In this document: piece by piece, positions 11,673 through 21,984 of the stretch | Position numbering within the stretch: position 1 is the first letter of the stretch | How the letters are laid out: the number at the start of each line of letters is the position of its first letter | Origin: Nematopogon swammerdamellus | Taxonomy: Eukaryota; Arthropoda; Insecta; Lepidoptera; Adelidae | DNA: 64,000 nucleotides | NCBI GenBank assembly: GCA_946902875.1 | Contig: OX336345.1 | Location: 9,579,395 to 9,643,394, forward strand | Reading direction: 5' to 3' | Program-made: the position numbers and the translations under genes | Notes under the pieces: model-generated | Told to the model about the DNA's origin: nothing | The model's database searches: none | Seen by the model: only the letters and a program-made list of their open reading frames with translations

Positions 11673-12418
11673 AATTGACTGCGCCTGAGGCTTCGACCTC
11701 GAGCACAACCACCCAGATCGGAAGCGATAAAAAAGTCACTAACCCACTAGGTTACGCCAATGTCGACATTTGTTTATGTAAAAGGTGCTTGTTTGCCTCA
11801 TATAAGTGCAAAATTATTACCCAATTTGAGTGCAGTTTACGGAACTCTTTCGTACAGGTGCAAGATATTACGCTCATAAATTAGACTAGACTCTAGTGCT
11901 AGATTACGGCTTTTGGCGTCGGAGCACATTTTGTAAATTCTTTACATTTTCAAAATTGGAAGTCAGAATTACTGATAATCCGACTTTGACGCCAGCGATC
12001 CAGCAGCGGGCAAATCTAGTACAATAAATAACTTATATCAATCCCTCCGCTCCTCCCAGTTGCAAGCGTTTATAAAACTTCACACTTTCCTGCCATTATG
12101 TTTAATAGGTTTACATTTAAATACAATTTTCAGTTTCATTTTAATGTGTGTGTGTCGTTATAGCTTCAGTTCAGTAATTAGTTTGTAGTTAATTTTCAAC
12201 TGTACGTGCATTTAAATAAATATTGATTCTTTTAATAATGAGTTTCGAAAACTTTCGGTACTACCGTAACTCTTTAATTGAAAACTTTTAAAATCCATTA
12301 ATTTAGAAAGCTGAGTATTTAAGAGTATATAAAAAATCCCTCCTTTTGCATCGGGATTAAAAATAGGATTCCTGTTCAGAAACTCTTCAATTTGTGAGTC
12401 GTTAAATTTTTTACAATA
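11673..12418. other. unassigned stretch
   Basis: No supported feature. Moderately AT-rich. Confidence 0.4.
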
Positions 12419-12419
12419 T

Positions 12420-12794
12420 TGAAATATGGTGTTGTCCTCTGTCTGGGTTTGGAGTCTCTCAGCCACCGCCGATTTGTAGGCTCATTCAGTCTGTTTTACA
12501 GGTACTGCCGTGAACGCTGCACGGAGGAACTTGCTTCCCATATTCCCACCTATCCAACCAAGATAGCTTGTATACCTACAGCACTCGTCGCAGAGAAACT
12601 GAACATTTTGTTGTTGACTTTTGAAAGACCATCGGTTCTCAAATTGTTTTTGTCGCACCGCTAGGGTATGGAACTACTGTCTTTCGGCCAGTGTGTTTCC
12701 GGAATTCTTTAACCTGGATGTCTTCAAACGTTGTATTAGCAGGCTAGACAGCCTAGCAAAAGTCCGCAAATCTGCTAGCATGGCACCTAACTGA
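12420..12794 (+). pseudogene. LINE ORF2 C-terminal fragment with frameshifts
   Basis: The first open frame gives LESLSHRRFVGSFSLFYRYC followed by RERCTEELASHIP, the block that normally follows the thumb region of LINE ORF2. After an in-frame stop near 12661 the reading moves frame and continues as SASVFPEFFNLDVFKRCISR, ending AP N stop at 12792-12794. The expected arginine/tryptophan motif between the two parts is damaged. It is decayed and 5'-truncated. Confidence 0.65.
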
Positions 12795-13264
12795 GCGTGG
12801 TTTCGCGAGGAGAGGTGGTTTTGGTTCTGTCGACTGCACCATTGGTCTCTCGGCACAGACACCCATGTTAGTTTACATAAAAAAGTCCTGTGGAGTATAT
12901 CATTTGCACTAATGTACTACATGCCATTTTTAGATTTATAATGGTAGGCCCAGAGTTCACCTTATAAACCACTAATCAATTTGATCTGGCGGGTCCCAGA
13001 GTTAAAAATTTGCTAGAAACTTTTCTTTGTAAATGCGAGTATTGATAATTTATATATTTATTCATGTTTTATATTCCCATTGTTTTTTTTTTATACAATC
13101 AAGTTATCGCACACTAATTTATGAATGTCATGTTTATTATTCTCGGCAGCGCTTTAGCGCTTTTCACGTGATATTGGTGATTAAGTTTGTTATATTCACG
13201 ATCACAATATTGCCTAAATCAACATCACATGAAATGCGTGAGCTTTTAACACCCCGCTTCAAGT
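12795..13264. other. unassigned stretch
   Basis: AT-rich. No supported feature. Confidence 0.4.
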
Positions 13265-13387
13265 AAGTCAGCGTGCATAGCGTGCGGTGCGACGTACTTA
13301 TTTGCTACGTTATCGCAAACGCAGCTGCAAGGCGCAAAGCTCCGCTCACATAACGAACACGGAAATAGCATTTCCGAACATTTCTAC

Positions 13388-13452
13388 CTACGCCACAGAG
13401 CACGGAACGCCCCGGAACGCGGGCGGGGGGCCTACCGTGCTCTGTGACCTAC
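13388..13452. repeat. GC-rich hairpin with CACAGAGCACGG arms
   Basis: CACAGAGCACGG is followed by GC-rich sequence with GGGCGGGGGG and then its complement CCGTGCTCTGTG. A related block with GGGCGGGGGGCGTTCCGTGCTCTGTGG lies at about 17911-17938. The two copies suggest a small dispersed fold-back family. Confidence 0.6.
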
Positions 13453-13619
13453 GCCGTTCGCTATTTGACGCATTTAGAACGCGGCTCAATATGGCGCCGC
13501 CACATTTTAAATTTCTAACAGACGTTTTTATTCGCATTGCATTTCAATAAGTACGATACGTACCTACATTTACCTAAAACACGTTAAAATTCTACATGTT
13601 AACATATAATTATTTTTAA

Positions 13620-13684
13620 ACAAATATTATATATATATATATTTATTATATAAAATAATTAAAACATATATGTATATATATATT
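13620..13684. repeat. TA-rich simple repeat
   Basis: Alternating TA runs and short AT words, no other signal. Confidence 0.8.
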
Positions 13685-13696
13685 CTGTTACCGTTC

Positions 13697-14042
13697 TATA
13701 CCGTGTGGGCCCGGTACTTAAGAAGAATAGCCCCACTGCATCTCTCCCCGTGCATGTCGTAAAAGGCGACTAAGGGATAAGGACAAGATGCCGTGCTAAA
13801 GGGCGACGGGTTCGCCACCTCTCACCTTGGCACGGTACTTCCACCGAGTCATGCAGCAGGTGGGTCTTCGCGCCTTACTTGCTGCTTGATCGATTGAATC
13901 TTGTTCGAATACTTTGCGAAACGTGGTGGTCGGTGTTGTGCTGTAATTTACCAGAGTTCTTGCAGCACAAGACCGATTACTCTGCTTACCCCGATTGTCG
14001 GGATTCAGCGTGTGTGATATGTATGTATGTATGTATATATTC
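13697..14042 (+). repeat. dispersed repeat R4 (ATGTCGTAAAAGGCGACTAA family)
   Basis: Starts TACCGTGTGGGCCCGGTACTT, continues with CATCTCTCCCCGTGCATGTC and GTAAAAGGCGACTAAGGGAT, and ends in a TGTA microsatellite. Partial copies occur at 39731, 44088 and, inverted, 46205. This sequence is widespread in Lepidoptera, probably as part of a LINE 3' region. No coding potential is seen. Confidence 0.65.
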
Positions 14043-14302
14043 TGTCTTGTAAATATTTCGTGAAAATAAACAAACCACGTTATTATACCATCTGTTATAT
14101 TTCATTTATCGCATGCATAAATCGAGGCGTTTGCGTAACACCTAGTTGGACAGTTCAATATAATTTATAGCGGACTTAAATTTCCGACAGTAAATAAGAT
14201 ATGAGTGTTTCTTCGTTGAGATAGTTTCCATACAAGTTTAGTATTAGTGTTAAGCAACCGCTATTCAGTAAATCTATGAAGAGTTTTATTATTCTCATTC
14301 TT

Positions 14303-14658
14303 TATAGGGTTCCGTATCCGTCGTACGGGACCCTATTACTAAGCCTACGCCATCTGTCTGTTCGTCTGTCCGTCTGTCCGAGGGCTGTATCTCTTGAACC
14401 GTAATAGGTAGCCCGTTATTTTCACATAATATGTGTTATTATGGCCGATATAACAACAAATAATAAAAATAAGAAACAGTAAATAATTCACAGGGGTCCC
14501 CATACAAGAAACTAAAAAGTATATGCGCGCCATCTACCGAAAACAGTATGAAGCATTTTAACTAATCCATAGATGGCGCGAGTGGCGCTGACCATGACAT
14601 GGCGATACGGAACCCTCGGTGCGCGAGTTCGACTCGCACTTGTCCGGTTTTTTTTAAA
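14303..14658 (+). repeat. ACGGAACCC-family repeat (R2), near full length
   Basis: Starts AGGGTTCCGTATCCGTCGTA, has a CTGTCCGTCTGTCCG tract and a GTATCTCTTGAACCGTAATAG block, and ends TACGGAACCCTCGGTGCGCG followed by CGACTCGCACTTGTCCGGTTTTTT. An inner inverted pair (GCGCGCCATCTA and ATAGATGGCGCG) flanks about 40 bp. Other copies are at 43848, 52455 and 60528, and inverted at 55375 and 57969. Confidence 0.7.
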
Positions 14659-15382
14659 GATAATATATGATAGAACTTACCTACGGCTTTCACAAGCTGA
14701 AATAAGCAAACACGCAATAGTAATCATCTGCATCAGGTATTATCAATATCACTAACCCATCGTGATCTGTGCAAACAAAAAAACTCGTTGTGCTCAGCGG
14801 TGCGCGTTCAAAAGATATCTGAAAGCGGATAAAAGTTTTCTTGTAAGTAATAAACTTTTCCGATAACCTTTTCTTCCTATTCGACCCTCCTCTATCGTCG
14901 CTTACCGACAGAAATAAGTTGTCCATAGTTACCGAAAGGGTGTTTGGCTCCCGGGCGTTTTGTTGTCGAAATTCGCCTCCGGGAAGGCTCCGGGAACGGT
15001 ACCGGTGCGCCGGTCCGGATAGTGTCCGATCCGCTTTGTGTGCGGACACTTCAATCACTCTTGACACTGATAAGCGAGAAAGATCCGTCGTTGCGCCCTC
15101 CGCCGTCCGCCGCCGTCACACTAGCGTCAGCGTCACACTACAGTTTGACCGACGAGTTTTCAGTTTATAGCCGATTTAGCCATGGAGATATTATGTTTTC
15201 ACAGATAACTGCATCGGGCGACCAAATTATTATTTACCTATCATATGTCGAAAAGCGAAAAAGTAATCCTGTTCCACAACCGAAAACAACTGTAAAATGT
15301 ATGTTATTTGCACAGAGCACGAAATTACCCTCGCCCGCTCCCCCTCCTACAGGCGCCCTAATCAATCAATACTAATAATAAA
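14659..15382. other. unassigned, partly GC-rich stretch
   Basis: A GC-rich core (about 14930-15130) contains overlapping frames of 83-143 codons on the plus strand and 125 on the minus strand. None shows a domain, and the open lengths follow from base composition. It could be a promoter region or an element fragment. Confidence 0.25.
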
Positions 15383-15674
15383 TCTGTAAGGGATGGTCAT
15401 GGAGTAAGTTACTTTGTTTTAGGAAATATTGAGTTTGTAGCCTCTATGTATGATACTAAAGCTAAATTGACGATTTTTAGAAATCTTTTCTGTATGTATG
15501 TATGTATGTATGTTCCTCCATAACTCTTAAAGCCATCATCCGAATTTGATGAAACTTAGTACAAACCAATTTTACTATACGGGACACAGGATAGGCTTAC
15601 TAAAATTCACTTCCGGCTACGCTAAGATGTGGCTCCCATACAAATCGAATTGTTCCAAGCGCCGAAATATAGGG
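15383..15674 (+). mobile_element. non-autonomous Helitron-like element, 3'-truncated
   Basis: Starts TCTGTAAGGGATGGTCATGG and matches, block by block, the fuller copies at 41467-41821 (inverted) and 59252-59616, including AGTTACTTTGTTTTA, a TGTA microsatellite, GTTCCTCCATAACTCTTAAA and GACACAGGATAGGCTTAC. It stops where the other copies continue to the CTAG end, and a GC-rich GGCGGCGCGG segment follows instead. Confidence 0.65.
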
Positions 15675-15760
15675 CGGCGCGGCGCGGAGGGGGTTAGTGG
15701 CGCGGCACTGGCGGAGACTGGCGGCGCGGCGACGGCGGAGCGCGGTGTGTGTATGCATTG
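15675..15760 (+). repeat. GC-rich GGCGCGGCG low-complexity block
   Basis: Repeats of GGCGCGG and GGCGGAG. Similar blocks occur at about 42970 and 58490. It replaces the missing 3' end of the preceding element. Confidence 0.6.
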
Positions 15761-16162
15761 TCTTGAGCAGAGTTTCTTATTTAATTCGATTCATAATATT
15801 ATGTAGGTTAACTTCGTTAGGTACCGGTCTATTTGATTAATTTTAGGTGCAAACCTATCGGCTGCTCCAGAGCGAAACACTGTATTAACCAAAATGCTAA
15901 ATTGTTCAGGAGAGCGAAAATAGTGGAAAATTTAAATATAACAATGTCTGTTCTATTTAAAGGAAAAGTAAATATGCAGTTAATTTAAAAGAAAATACAT
16001 CTTTGTAGTGATATGTACCATATGATTTTATTGTTATAACTAGCTTTTGCCCGTGGCTTCGCTCGCGTGAAATTCGTATTTCAAAGGAAGAAAGTAAGTA
16101 ACTAAGGGCGAGCTGGGTTCAGGTAAACGATAAACCGTCTCGAAGAAAGTGAGTAACTTTTT

Positions 16163-16690
16163 GAGGCCGAAGGCGGAGTTGCTTTCAGGAAGACGATAAA
16201 CCTTTTCGAAGACAGTAAGTAACTATGGGCGAGGCCGAAGGCCGAGCTGCGTTCAGGAAGAGGATAAACCATATTTAAGAAAGTAAGTAACAAAGGGCGA
16301 GGCCGAAGGCCGAGCTGCGTTCAGGAAGAGGATAACCTTTTCGAAGAAAGTAAGTAACTATGGGCGAGGCCGAAGGCCGAGCTGCGTTCAGGATGAGGGT
16401 AAACTTTTCGAAGAAAGTAAGTAACAGAGGGCGAGGCCGAAGGCCGAGCTGCGTTCAGGAAGACGATAAACCTTTTCGAAGACAGTAAGTAACTATGGGC
16501 GAGGCCGAAGGCCGAGCTGCGTTCAGGAAGAGGATAAACCATCCCTAAGAAAGTAAGTAACAAAGGGCGAGGCCAAAGGCCGAGCTGCGTTCAGGAAGAG
16601 GATAACCTTTTCGAAGAATGTAAGTAACAGAGGGCGAGTCCGAAGGCCGAGCTGCGTTCAGGAAGACCATAAATCTTCTCGAAGAAAGTA
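16163..16690 (-). repeat. left arm of the 67/68-bp minisatellite
   Basis: Cores begin at 16163, 16231, 16299, 16366, 16433, 16501, 16569 and 16637, giving spacings of 67-68 bp. Linkers contain GAAGAAAGTAAGTAAC or GAAGACAGTAAGTAAC. The core GGCCGAAGGCC is itself nearly palindromic, so each unit can form a small hairpin. Confidence 0.85.
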
Positions 16691-16696
16691 ACTTCT

Positions 16697-17600
16697 TTGT
16701 TACTTACTTTCTTCGAAAAGGTTTATCCTCTTCCTGAACACATCTCGGCCTTCGGCCTCGCCCATAGTTACTTACTGTCTTCGAGAATTTATCGTCTTCT
16801 TGAACGCAGCTCGGCCTTCGGCCTCGCCCATAGTTACTTACTTTCTTCGAAAAGATTATCCTCTTCCTGAACGCAGCTCGGCCTTCGGCCTCGCCCATAG
16901 TTACTTACTGTCTTCGAGAAGGTTTATCGTTTTCCTGAACGCAGCTCGGCCTTCGGCCTCGCCCTCTGTTACTTACTTTCTTCGAAAAGTTTACCCTCAT
17001 CGTGAACGCAGCTCGGCCTTCGGCCTCGCCCATAGTTACTTGCTTTCTTCGAAAAGTTTACCCTCATCCTGAACGCAGCTCGGCCTTCGGCCTCGCCCAT
17101 AGATACTTACTGTCTTCGAAAAGGTTTATCGTCTTCCTGAACGCAGCTCGGCCTTCGGCCTCGCCCTCTGTTACTTACTTTCTTCGAAAAGATTATCCTC
17201 TTCCTGAACGCAGCTCGGCCTTCGGCCTCGCCCATAGTTACTTACTGTCTTCGAGAAGGTTTATCGTTTTCCTGAACGCAGCTCGGCCTTCGGCCTCGCC
17301 CTCTGTTACTTACTTTCTTCGAAAAGTTTACCCTCATCGTGAACGCAGCTCGGCCTTCGGCCTCGCCCATAGTTACTTACTTTCTTCGAAAAGGTTATCC
17401 TCTTCCTGAACGCAGCTCGGCCTTCGGCCTCGCCCTTTGTTACTTACTTTCTTAAAGATGGTTTATCCTCTTCCTGAACGCAGCTCGGCCTTCGGCCTCG
17501 CCCATAGTTACTTACTGTCTTGGAGAAGGTTTATCGTCTTCCTGAACGCAACTCCGCCTTCGGCCTCAAAAAGTTACTCACTTTCTTCGAGACGGTTTAT
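16697..17600 (+). repeat. right arm of the 67/68-bp minisatellite
   Basis: Thirteen inverted cores lie at 16748, 16814, 16881, 16949, 17016, 17083, 17151, 17218, 17286, 17353, 17420, 17488 and 17556. Units 16814-17016 and 17151-17353 carry the same order of variant linkers, a higher-order repeat of about 337 bp (five units). Two adjacent units sum to 135 bp, or 45 codons, so open frames of up to 135 codons run through the array; these are artefacts of the repeat length. Confidence 0.85.
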
Positions 17601-17690
17601 CGTTTACCTGAACCCAGCTCGCCCTTAGTTACTTACTTTCTTTCTTTGAAATACGAATTTCACGCGAGCGAAGCCGCGGGCAAAAGCTAG

Positions 17691-18475
17691 TGGATAATAT
17701 TTGAAACCCAATAACTGGACGCAGTGCTACTAGCGTTTCGTATGTGTGTGTGTGTGTTAGTATCGACACTACACACAAAGAGGAGCAAGTTAGGCACACG
17801 CACAAAACAAATGCACACGCACAACACACATATTAAAGTCATAGGCCACGCCCACAGGCTTCAACGCCGTTGCAGGGAAATGCGCTCAGGGCGCCTCTAG
17901 TAGGGGGCGCGGGCGGGGGGCGTTCCGTGCTCTGTGGTTATTTGTCTCCGGCATTCTCAACTACTGGTACCTGGAATTAAACAATAATGTTTTAATTTAA
18001 AAATTCCATGAATGCTACAACTTTATGTGGTAAATTGAATTACCACGTAAAATGTCGGTTGTCAAACCTTAAAAGGTTCTATACACACATAATTGTGTTG
18101 CGAAAATTCTGCAGTTTTGCACTAAATTTCGGTATTTTCCACTCAGCAACTGTAACCGATGCATTTTCGAATTAGAATGCATGTATTTTTTTGGGTTAGG
18201 TTTTTCTTACGCAGTCGGGCGTTTTGTTTTATTTTTTTTATTAATCTGTTTCTCCATCTTTCTGTTAGCTATTCTTCAATATCATCTAAAAAAATATTCG
18301 AGGGAAATAAGTTAAAAAGATGTCAGGGAGTTCAAACGTAAGGTCGCGAAGTAGGCTAGTTTATTTTACGTTTTTCGAGTATATTTAATTTGTAATTGAA
18401 TAGTTCCAAGTAAAATAATATATTTCTAAACCACTATTGCTCACAGTGAACGTAATCATTCAATTTTATCCCTGA
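17691..18475. other. unassigned stretch with short repeats
   Basis: A GTGTGTG microsatellite at about 17743 and the CCGTGCTCTGTGG block near 17925, related to 13388-13452. Otherwise AT-rich with no feature. Confidence 0.4.
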
Positions 18476-18600
18476 CTAGCTTTTGCCCCGCGGCTTGAAG
18501 TGAATGTACCCGTACCCCAAGTAGATAGCGTGATTGATGATATATATTATCCTAAAACGATCTCAAAGAGTTACTGAATCTAATAGAGTAATCGGCGCGC
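18476..18600 (-). mobile_element. Helitron-like 3' end, second family
   Basis: On the minus strand the block ends AAGCCGCGGGGCAAAAGCTAG. The adjoining internal sequence differs from the 41467 family, so this is a related element sharing only the terminus. The inner boundary is uncertain. Confidence 0.45.
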
Positions 18601-18668
18601 AATTCTAATGTGTCGTTTTTTGGTGAATCGCGAAAATAAATCTGACGAAAGACAAACACAAAAAAAAA

Positions 18669-19085
18669 ATGTTTCCCCCGAAGAAGGTCGCACAACTCCT
18701 ACGATCAGCGAAGGACGCCTTACATCCTCTACAGTCGCCAGGCGTCTACCAAATACCGTGTAGCTGTGGGAAATCATACATCGGCCAAACTAAGCGCAGC
18801 GTCACAGAACGGATTTCCGAACACATCAGAGCAGTCAAGAACATGGACAAAACCAAGTCTGCCATAGTTGAGCATGTCGACTCCGGAATGCAGCACTGGA
18901 TAAGATTCGATCAGGCGAAAATTCTGGCCACTGAAAAACGACTCTTTCCACGCATCATCCGTGAGTCCATCGAGATCTCGAAGCATACCAACTTCAAAAG
19001 AGAAGACTCCTACAGGCTGTCTCCGGTATGGAATCCCGTGCTCGCCCCCCTGAAGAGCGGCAGGTCTGGCAGTGTGCACCAGTAG
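18669..19085 (+). CDS. Penelope-like element: GIY-YIG endonuclease domain (5'-truncated)
   Basis: A 138-codon open frame encodes the C-terminal part of a Penelope-like retroelement polyprotein. Residues 25-39 read GVYQIPCSCGKSYIG: the GIY half (GVY), a CxC pair as in the zinc-binding insert of Penelope nucleases, and the YIG half. K42/R43, the histidines of ISEHIRAV and AIVEHVD, the RESIEI helix and the terminal SYRLSPVWNPVL all follow the family order. In whole elements a reverse transcriptase precedes this domain and the nuclease nicks target DNA; here nothing of the reverse transcriptase remains, since the frame begins right after an A-rich run at about 18660. There is no internal stop, so the insertion may be fairly recent. 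It probably is not expressed as a functional protein. Confidence 0.85.
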   Translation: MFPPKKVAQLLRSAKDALHPLQSPGVYQIPCSCGKSYIGQTKRSVTERISEHIRAVKNMDKTKSAIVEHVDSGMQHWIRFDQAKILATEKRLFPRIIRESIEISKHTNFKREDSYRLSPVWNPVLAPLKSGRSGSVHQ

Positions 19086-19372
19086 CAGCTGGAGGACACC
19101 GTCAGTACATTCTGCTCCTCGGCGGAGGTGCGGAACGCAGCCCAAGCCGAATTGGTGCCTACCCACAGCTGCAACTACAATCTGCGCAGCCGCTCGCGGT
19201 TGACAGGCAGCGTTCTGTTAACCGCGGGCCCGACCGCAGCCAGGCACTCGCCCTGAAGATGGACTGCACGTGCCAGTCCGAAACGTCGGCCACAGTGACC
19301 GCGAATTCAAACCATGGTAAACCAAATACTAACCAAATACCGACCAAAATATTAATATACATGGTAGACTAA
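19086..19372 (+). mobile_element. 3' region (pLTR-like) of the Penelope-like element
   Basis: This follows the endonuclease stop and contains the hammerhead ribozyme candidate. It ends in AT-rich sequence with CCAAATACTAACCAAATACC. The exact 3' boundary is not fixed, because no second copy is present. Confidence 0.55.
19245..19297 (+). ncRNA. hammerhead ribozyme candidate, minimal stem III type
   Basis: The conserved core is present in order: CTGAAGA (19253-19259), stem II GGACT/AGTCC (19261-19265 with 19275-19279), GAAA (19280-19283), then CGTC (19284-19287), with cleavage expected after C19287. Stem I pairs GCC before the core with GGC after it (19288-19290); an internal loop (TC against CACA) then separates a second helix, CAC (19245-19247) with GTG (19295-19297). 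Stem III is reduced to A-T and C-G with no loop. One unpaired T lies between CTGAAGA and stem II. Such small variants are known from Penelope-like elements and act as dimers. It is on the same strand as the endonuclease frame. Confidence 0.75.
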
Positions 19373-20139
19373 AAATATTTATAAATACGGAAACGTAGAT
19401 TCGGCTGTCCTTATTACACCAAAAAAATTATTGTAAAAATCGGATAAGGTTTAGGGGGGTAAAAAACACAAATGCCGAAAGACGATGTTGTATGGAGAAA
19501 GTTATCTTCCGTCACGTATCTAAGTTAAATTTACTTTTATGATTGCACAAGAGTGTAGTACCTTTGGTTGCCATCCTAATAAAAACAAAACATTTTGCAA
19601 ATTGACTTAGAATTTTAGTAGCAATGAGCCTTTTTATGTCGCGCTCTGGTTTGCATTTTATATTATTTATTGATTATATCTCAATGCGTATTTGCATGCA
19701 TTGATCTGCATAGCACGTAAATTTTCATTATATGGGTGGTTTGCTCATCGGCTGGGCTTGCAACAGCGTATAAATCAAAGCAGTTCAAGATAATCTCAGC
19801 AAAACCAGCGCAGCGCTTTCATAAATTGCAGCATTTCAATGCAAATATATAGGTAGCTCGTCCAGAGCAATCTATATTTATAGCGGTGGAAGAGAATTAC
19901 TCAGAAAGTTCGTTCACAGTTTTACAATTCTACAGTCGCTTCAGTTTGCATTCTTTCTTTATCTTTCTTTCGTTTCGAGTGGTAACAAATAAAGCGAACA
20001 TAGACTTAAAACGGTGCCGATTGACAAACTTCTTTGAATACCTATAATGATGTATAATTTTTTATATATTTTGTGTCGAATCTACCTTTGTAATACTTGG
20101 ACACTGGCACTGATTGACTAGTCAGTTGGTCAGTGTCAG
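19373..20139. other. unassigned stretch
   Basis: AT-rich. No supported feature. Confidence 0.4.
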
Positions 20140-20292
20140 CGAGGTGCCATGTCAGTGCTTCCCTTTTGTCGTGCCGGCTACATTGAACTAGACGGAAAAC
20201 ACTATTTTCATAGCCGTTTCGACCGACTTTCAGTCATTGCGGTTGTACCAATCCGAACGGGCAAAGGTTTTACGTGCAATCCGAACCAAGTT
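20140..20292 (-). mobile_element. composite SINE (SINE-A), partial
   Basis: Contains GAGGTGCCATGTCAGTGCTT, GTGCCGGCTACATTGAACTA and CATAGCCGTTTCGACCGACTT, in the order seen in the full copy at 35000-35384. Both ends are missing and it is diverged. Confidence 0.65.
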
Positions 20293-21589
20293 CATCCTCA
20301 GCTGGCAGATGAGAGCAAAGCAGCGGTAACGGGACCCTGGACGAGTGACCCCCTCGGTCCGTGATTCTGTGGATCCGTGTTTCGCCACTGCTAAAAGATT
20401 GCCTATATTATGATAATCTCTGTAAAGCTCTGGAATCCGCTTCGTCTTGCGGAAGGCATGGAAAAGCCACTGAATTCTTTACATTATCAAAGCGCGCAAA
20501 AATGTCGCTACTAACTTAATAGTGAATATTTCGTTAGTTGGATCACGTTGGATCTCGTTTAAACAAAAATTAAAAATTCTCTTAATTTTCGAGATTTATA
20601 AATATTTACAAAATGTACATAGGTACCTAGTTAAAAAAATACTTAATAACTCACTTTAAAAATATTATCCGTTCTTTGGCCCTTCAAATCCGTAAATTTC
20701 GCAAAATAGTACTAGAATATCATGAAGTGTGCTCCAAAATGTTCTGTCTAGTCGGCAGACTTCAGTGGATGGAAGTAACAAGATCATATATAATCTGTGT
20801 GTCGGAACATCGCCAATAAAATTTATTCCGCGGGCATGAATCCAAGATCCATGTCTCTGTGTTCTCGAATGGAGATAATAAAATTTTTCGCCACCACTGT
20901 CAGAATGGTTTAGTTCGCTGGGTAGCATTCAAAGATTAAACTTTAGATAGATAGAGAAAATGTCGTAAAACGTTTATGATTACATTGTGCTTATATTATC
21001 TTATTGATTCCGTCGATTCGCACACTCGTCGTCGAAAACATTCTCTGCTTACATACGCTAGTATCGTAGAACATGCCTTACCAACATGGCGATAGTTGAA
21101 GGTACCAATCGCTAAAACATATGTCTTGACATTGACATTTATCTTCAATTAATTAATTATCTACAAATTTTTCAAATCAAATCAAAAAATGTTTATTGAA
21201 CTTAAAGCGTACAGAAGGTAGTTTATAAAATTTTATACTGAAGTAAACTTAAACTAACCTAACATGAAGCTCAGCGTGCTAGCTAATTAATAAAAGTGAC
21301 ACGATAATTACTAACCGTTTATTGATAGTGTTAATGTTGAAATAGAGGTGGTATGCAAACCGCAGAATGCTAGTGAGCCGGATAATCAAGCTATGTTTGC
21401 AGCAATCAGCACACACCTGTCTAGTCTATAGATGTATATATAACTTATAGATGGCGCTTGCCAATATGTAGTGAGAGATTCGAACACAACGTTTGCGTTT
21501 CGAATCTTAAAAAAATACGTATATCTCTATTATTAAACTTATACTCTCTTGTCCTCCTCCGAATCCTGTCGGCGCGGCGTATACCAATG
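20293..21589. other. unassigned stretch
   Basis: AT-rich. CAAATCAAATCAAAAAATG followed by TTTATTGAAC at about 21173-21200 resembles a LINE 3' fragment common in Lepidoptera. Nothing else is seen. Confidence 0.35.
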
Positions 21590-21928
21590 AGTTTTTTCTG
21601 ACGGAAAAACGTACATGCATACCATACCTGATGCTTCACCGTACGGACACAGTACGGAGCCGGTGTAAACTGTAGGTCCCTTCCCTTGCCCCATACTAGG
21701 TGGTACATAGGCTCAAATTACAGCTCACTAGTTTTGTACCACCACACCGGATATAAGATGGCTGCATAGCGGCCTCGGCTGTGTTCTCCAGTATAGCCGG
21801 CAATCCAACGGAAAGTCTCCGGTATTGCACTTAACTTCTCGGAGGTGATATTGGCTGGTCGGAGCATTGTGCTCTGACCCCTCTGACTCAGCCGTTACAT
21901 ACAGGATTACATAGAAAAAAACGCATGC
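21590..21928 (+). mobile_element. tRNA-type SINE (SINE-B)
   Basis: The order is CTGTAGGTCCCTTCCCTTGC, ACTAGGTGGTACATAGGC, GATGGCTGCATAGCGGCCTC, CTCGGAGGTGATATTGGCTG and finally GACTCAGCC followed by ATACAGGATTACAT. The inverse of this order occurs at 35762-36290 and 62627-62960. The tRNA-like head is degraded in this copy. Confidence 0.6.
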
Positions 21929-21984
21929 TTCGGCCTCTCGCTCACATATTATTGTGAAAGTTAAAGCTGGGTAAGCTTAGGAAA

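Larger units (their letters stand above)
16040..17690. mobile_element. inverted minisatellite element with Helitron-type ends on both sides
   Basis: The left end is CTAGCTTTTGCCCGTGGCTT and the right end is its inverse, AAGCCGCGGGCAAAAGCTAG, so both borders are 3'-type Helitron termini facing outwards. Each terminus is followed inward by the same unique block (GAAATTCGTATTTCAAAG) and then by tandem units of 66-68 bp whose core is GGCCGAAGGCCGAGCTGCG. About 8 cores lie in the left arm (16163-16637) and 13 in the inverted right arm (16748-17556); the turn-around is at about 16690. The outer five units on each side mirror each other, including their variant linkers. No transposase is present. 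Confidence 0.8.

Noticed and set aside
14944..15375. 143-codon plus-strand open frame
   Set aside because: Lies in a GC-rich patch where three frames on both strands are open together. No motif.
17002..17409. 135-codon repeated open frame as a repeat protein
   Set aside because: It is the direct translation of the 67/68-bp minisatellite, open because two units equal 135 bp. There is no independent coding evidence.
16040..17690. CRISPR-like array
   Set aside because: Units are contiguous minisatellite repeats without unique spacers, the array is inverted, and the sequence is eukaryotic.
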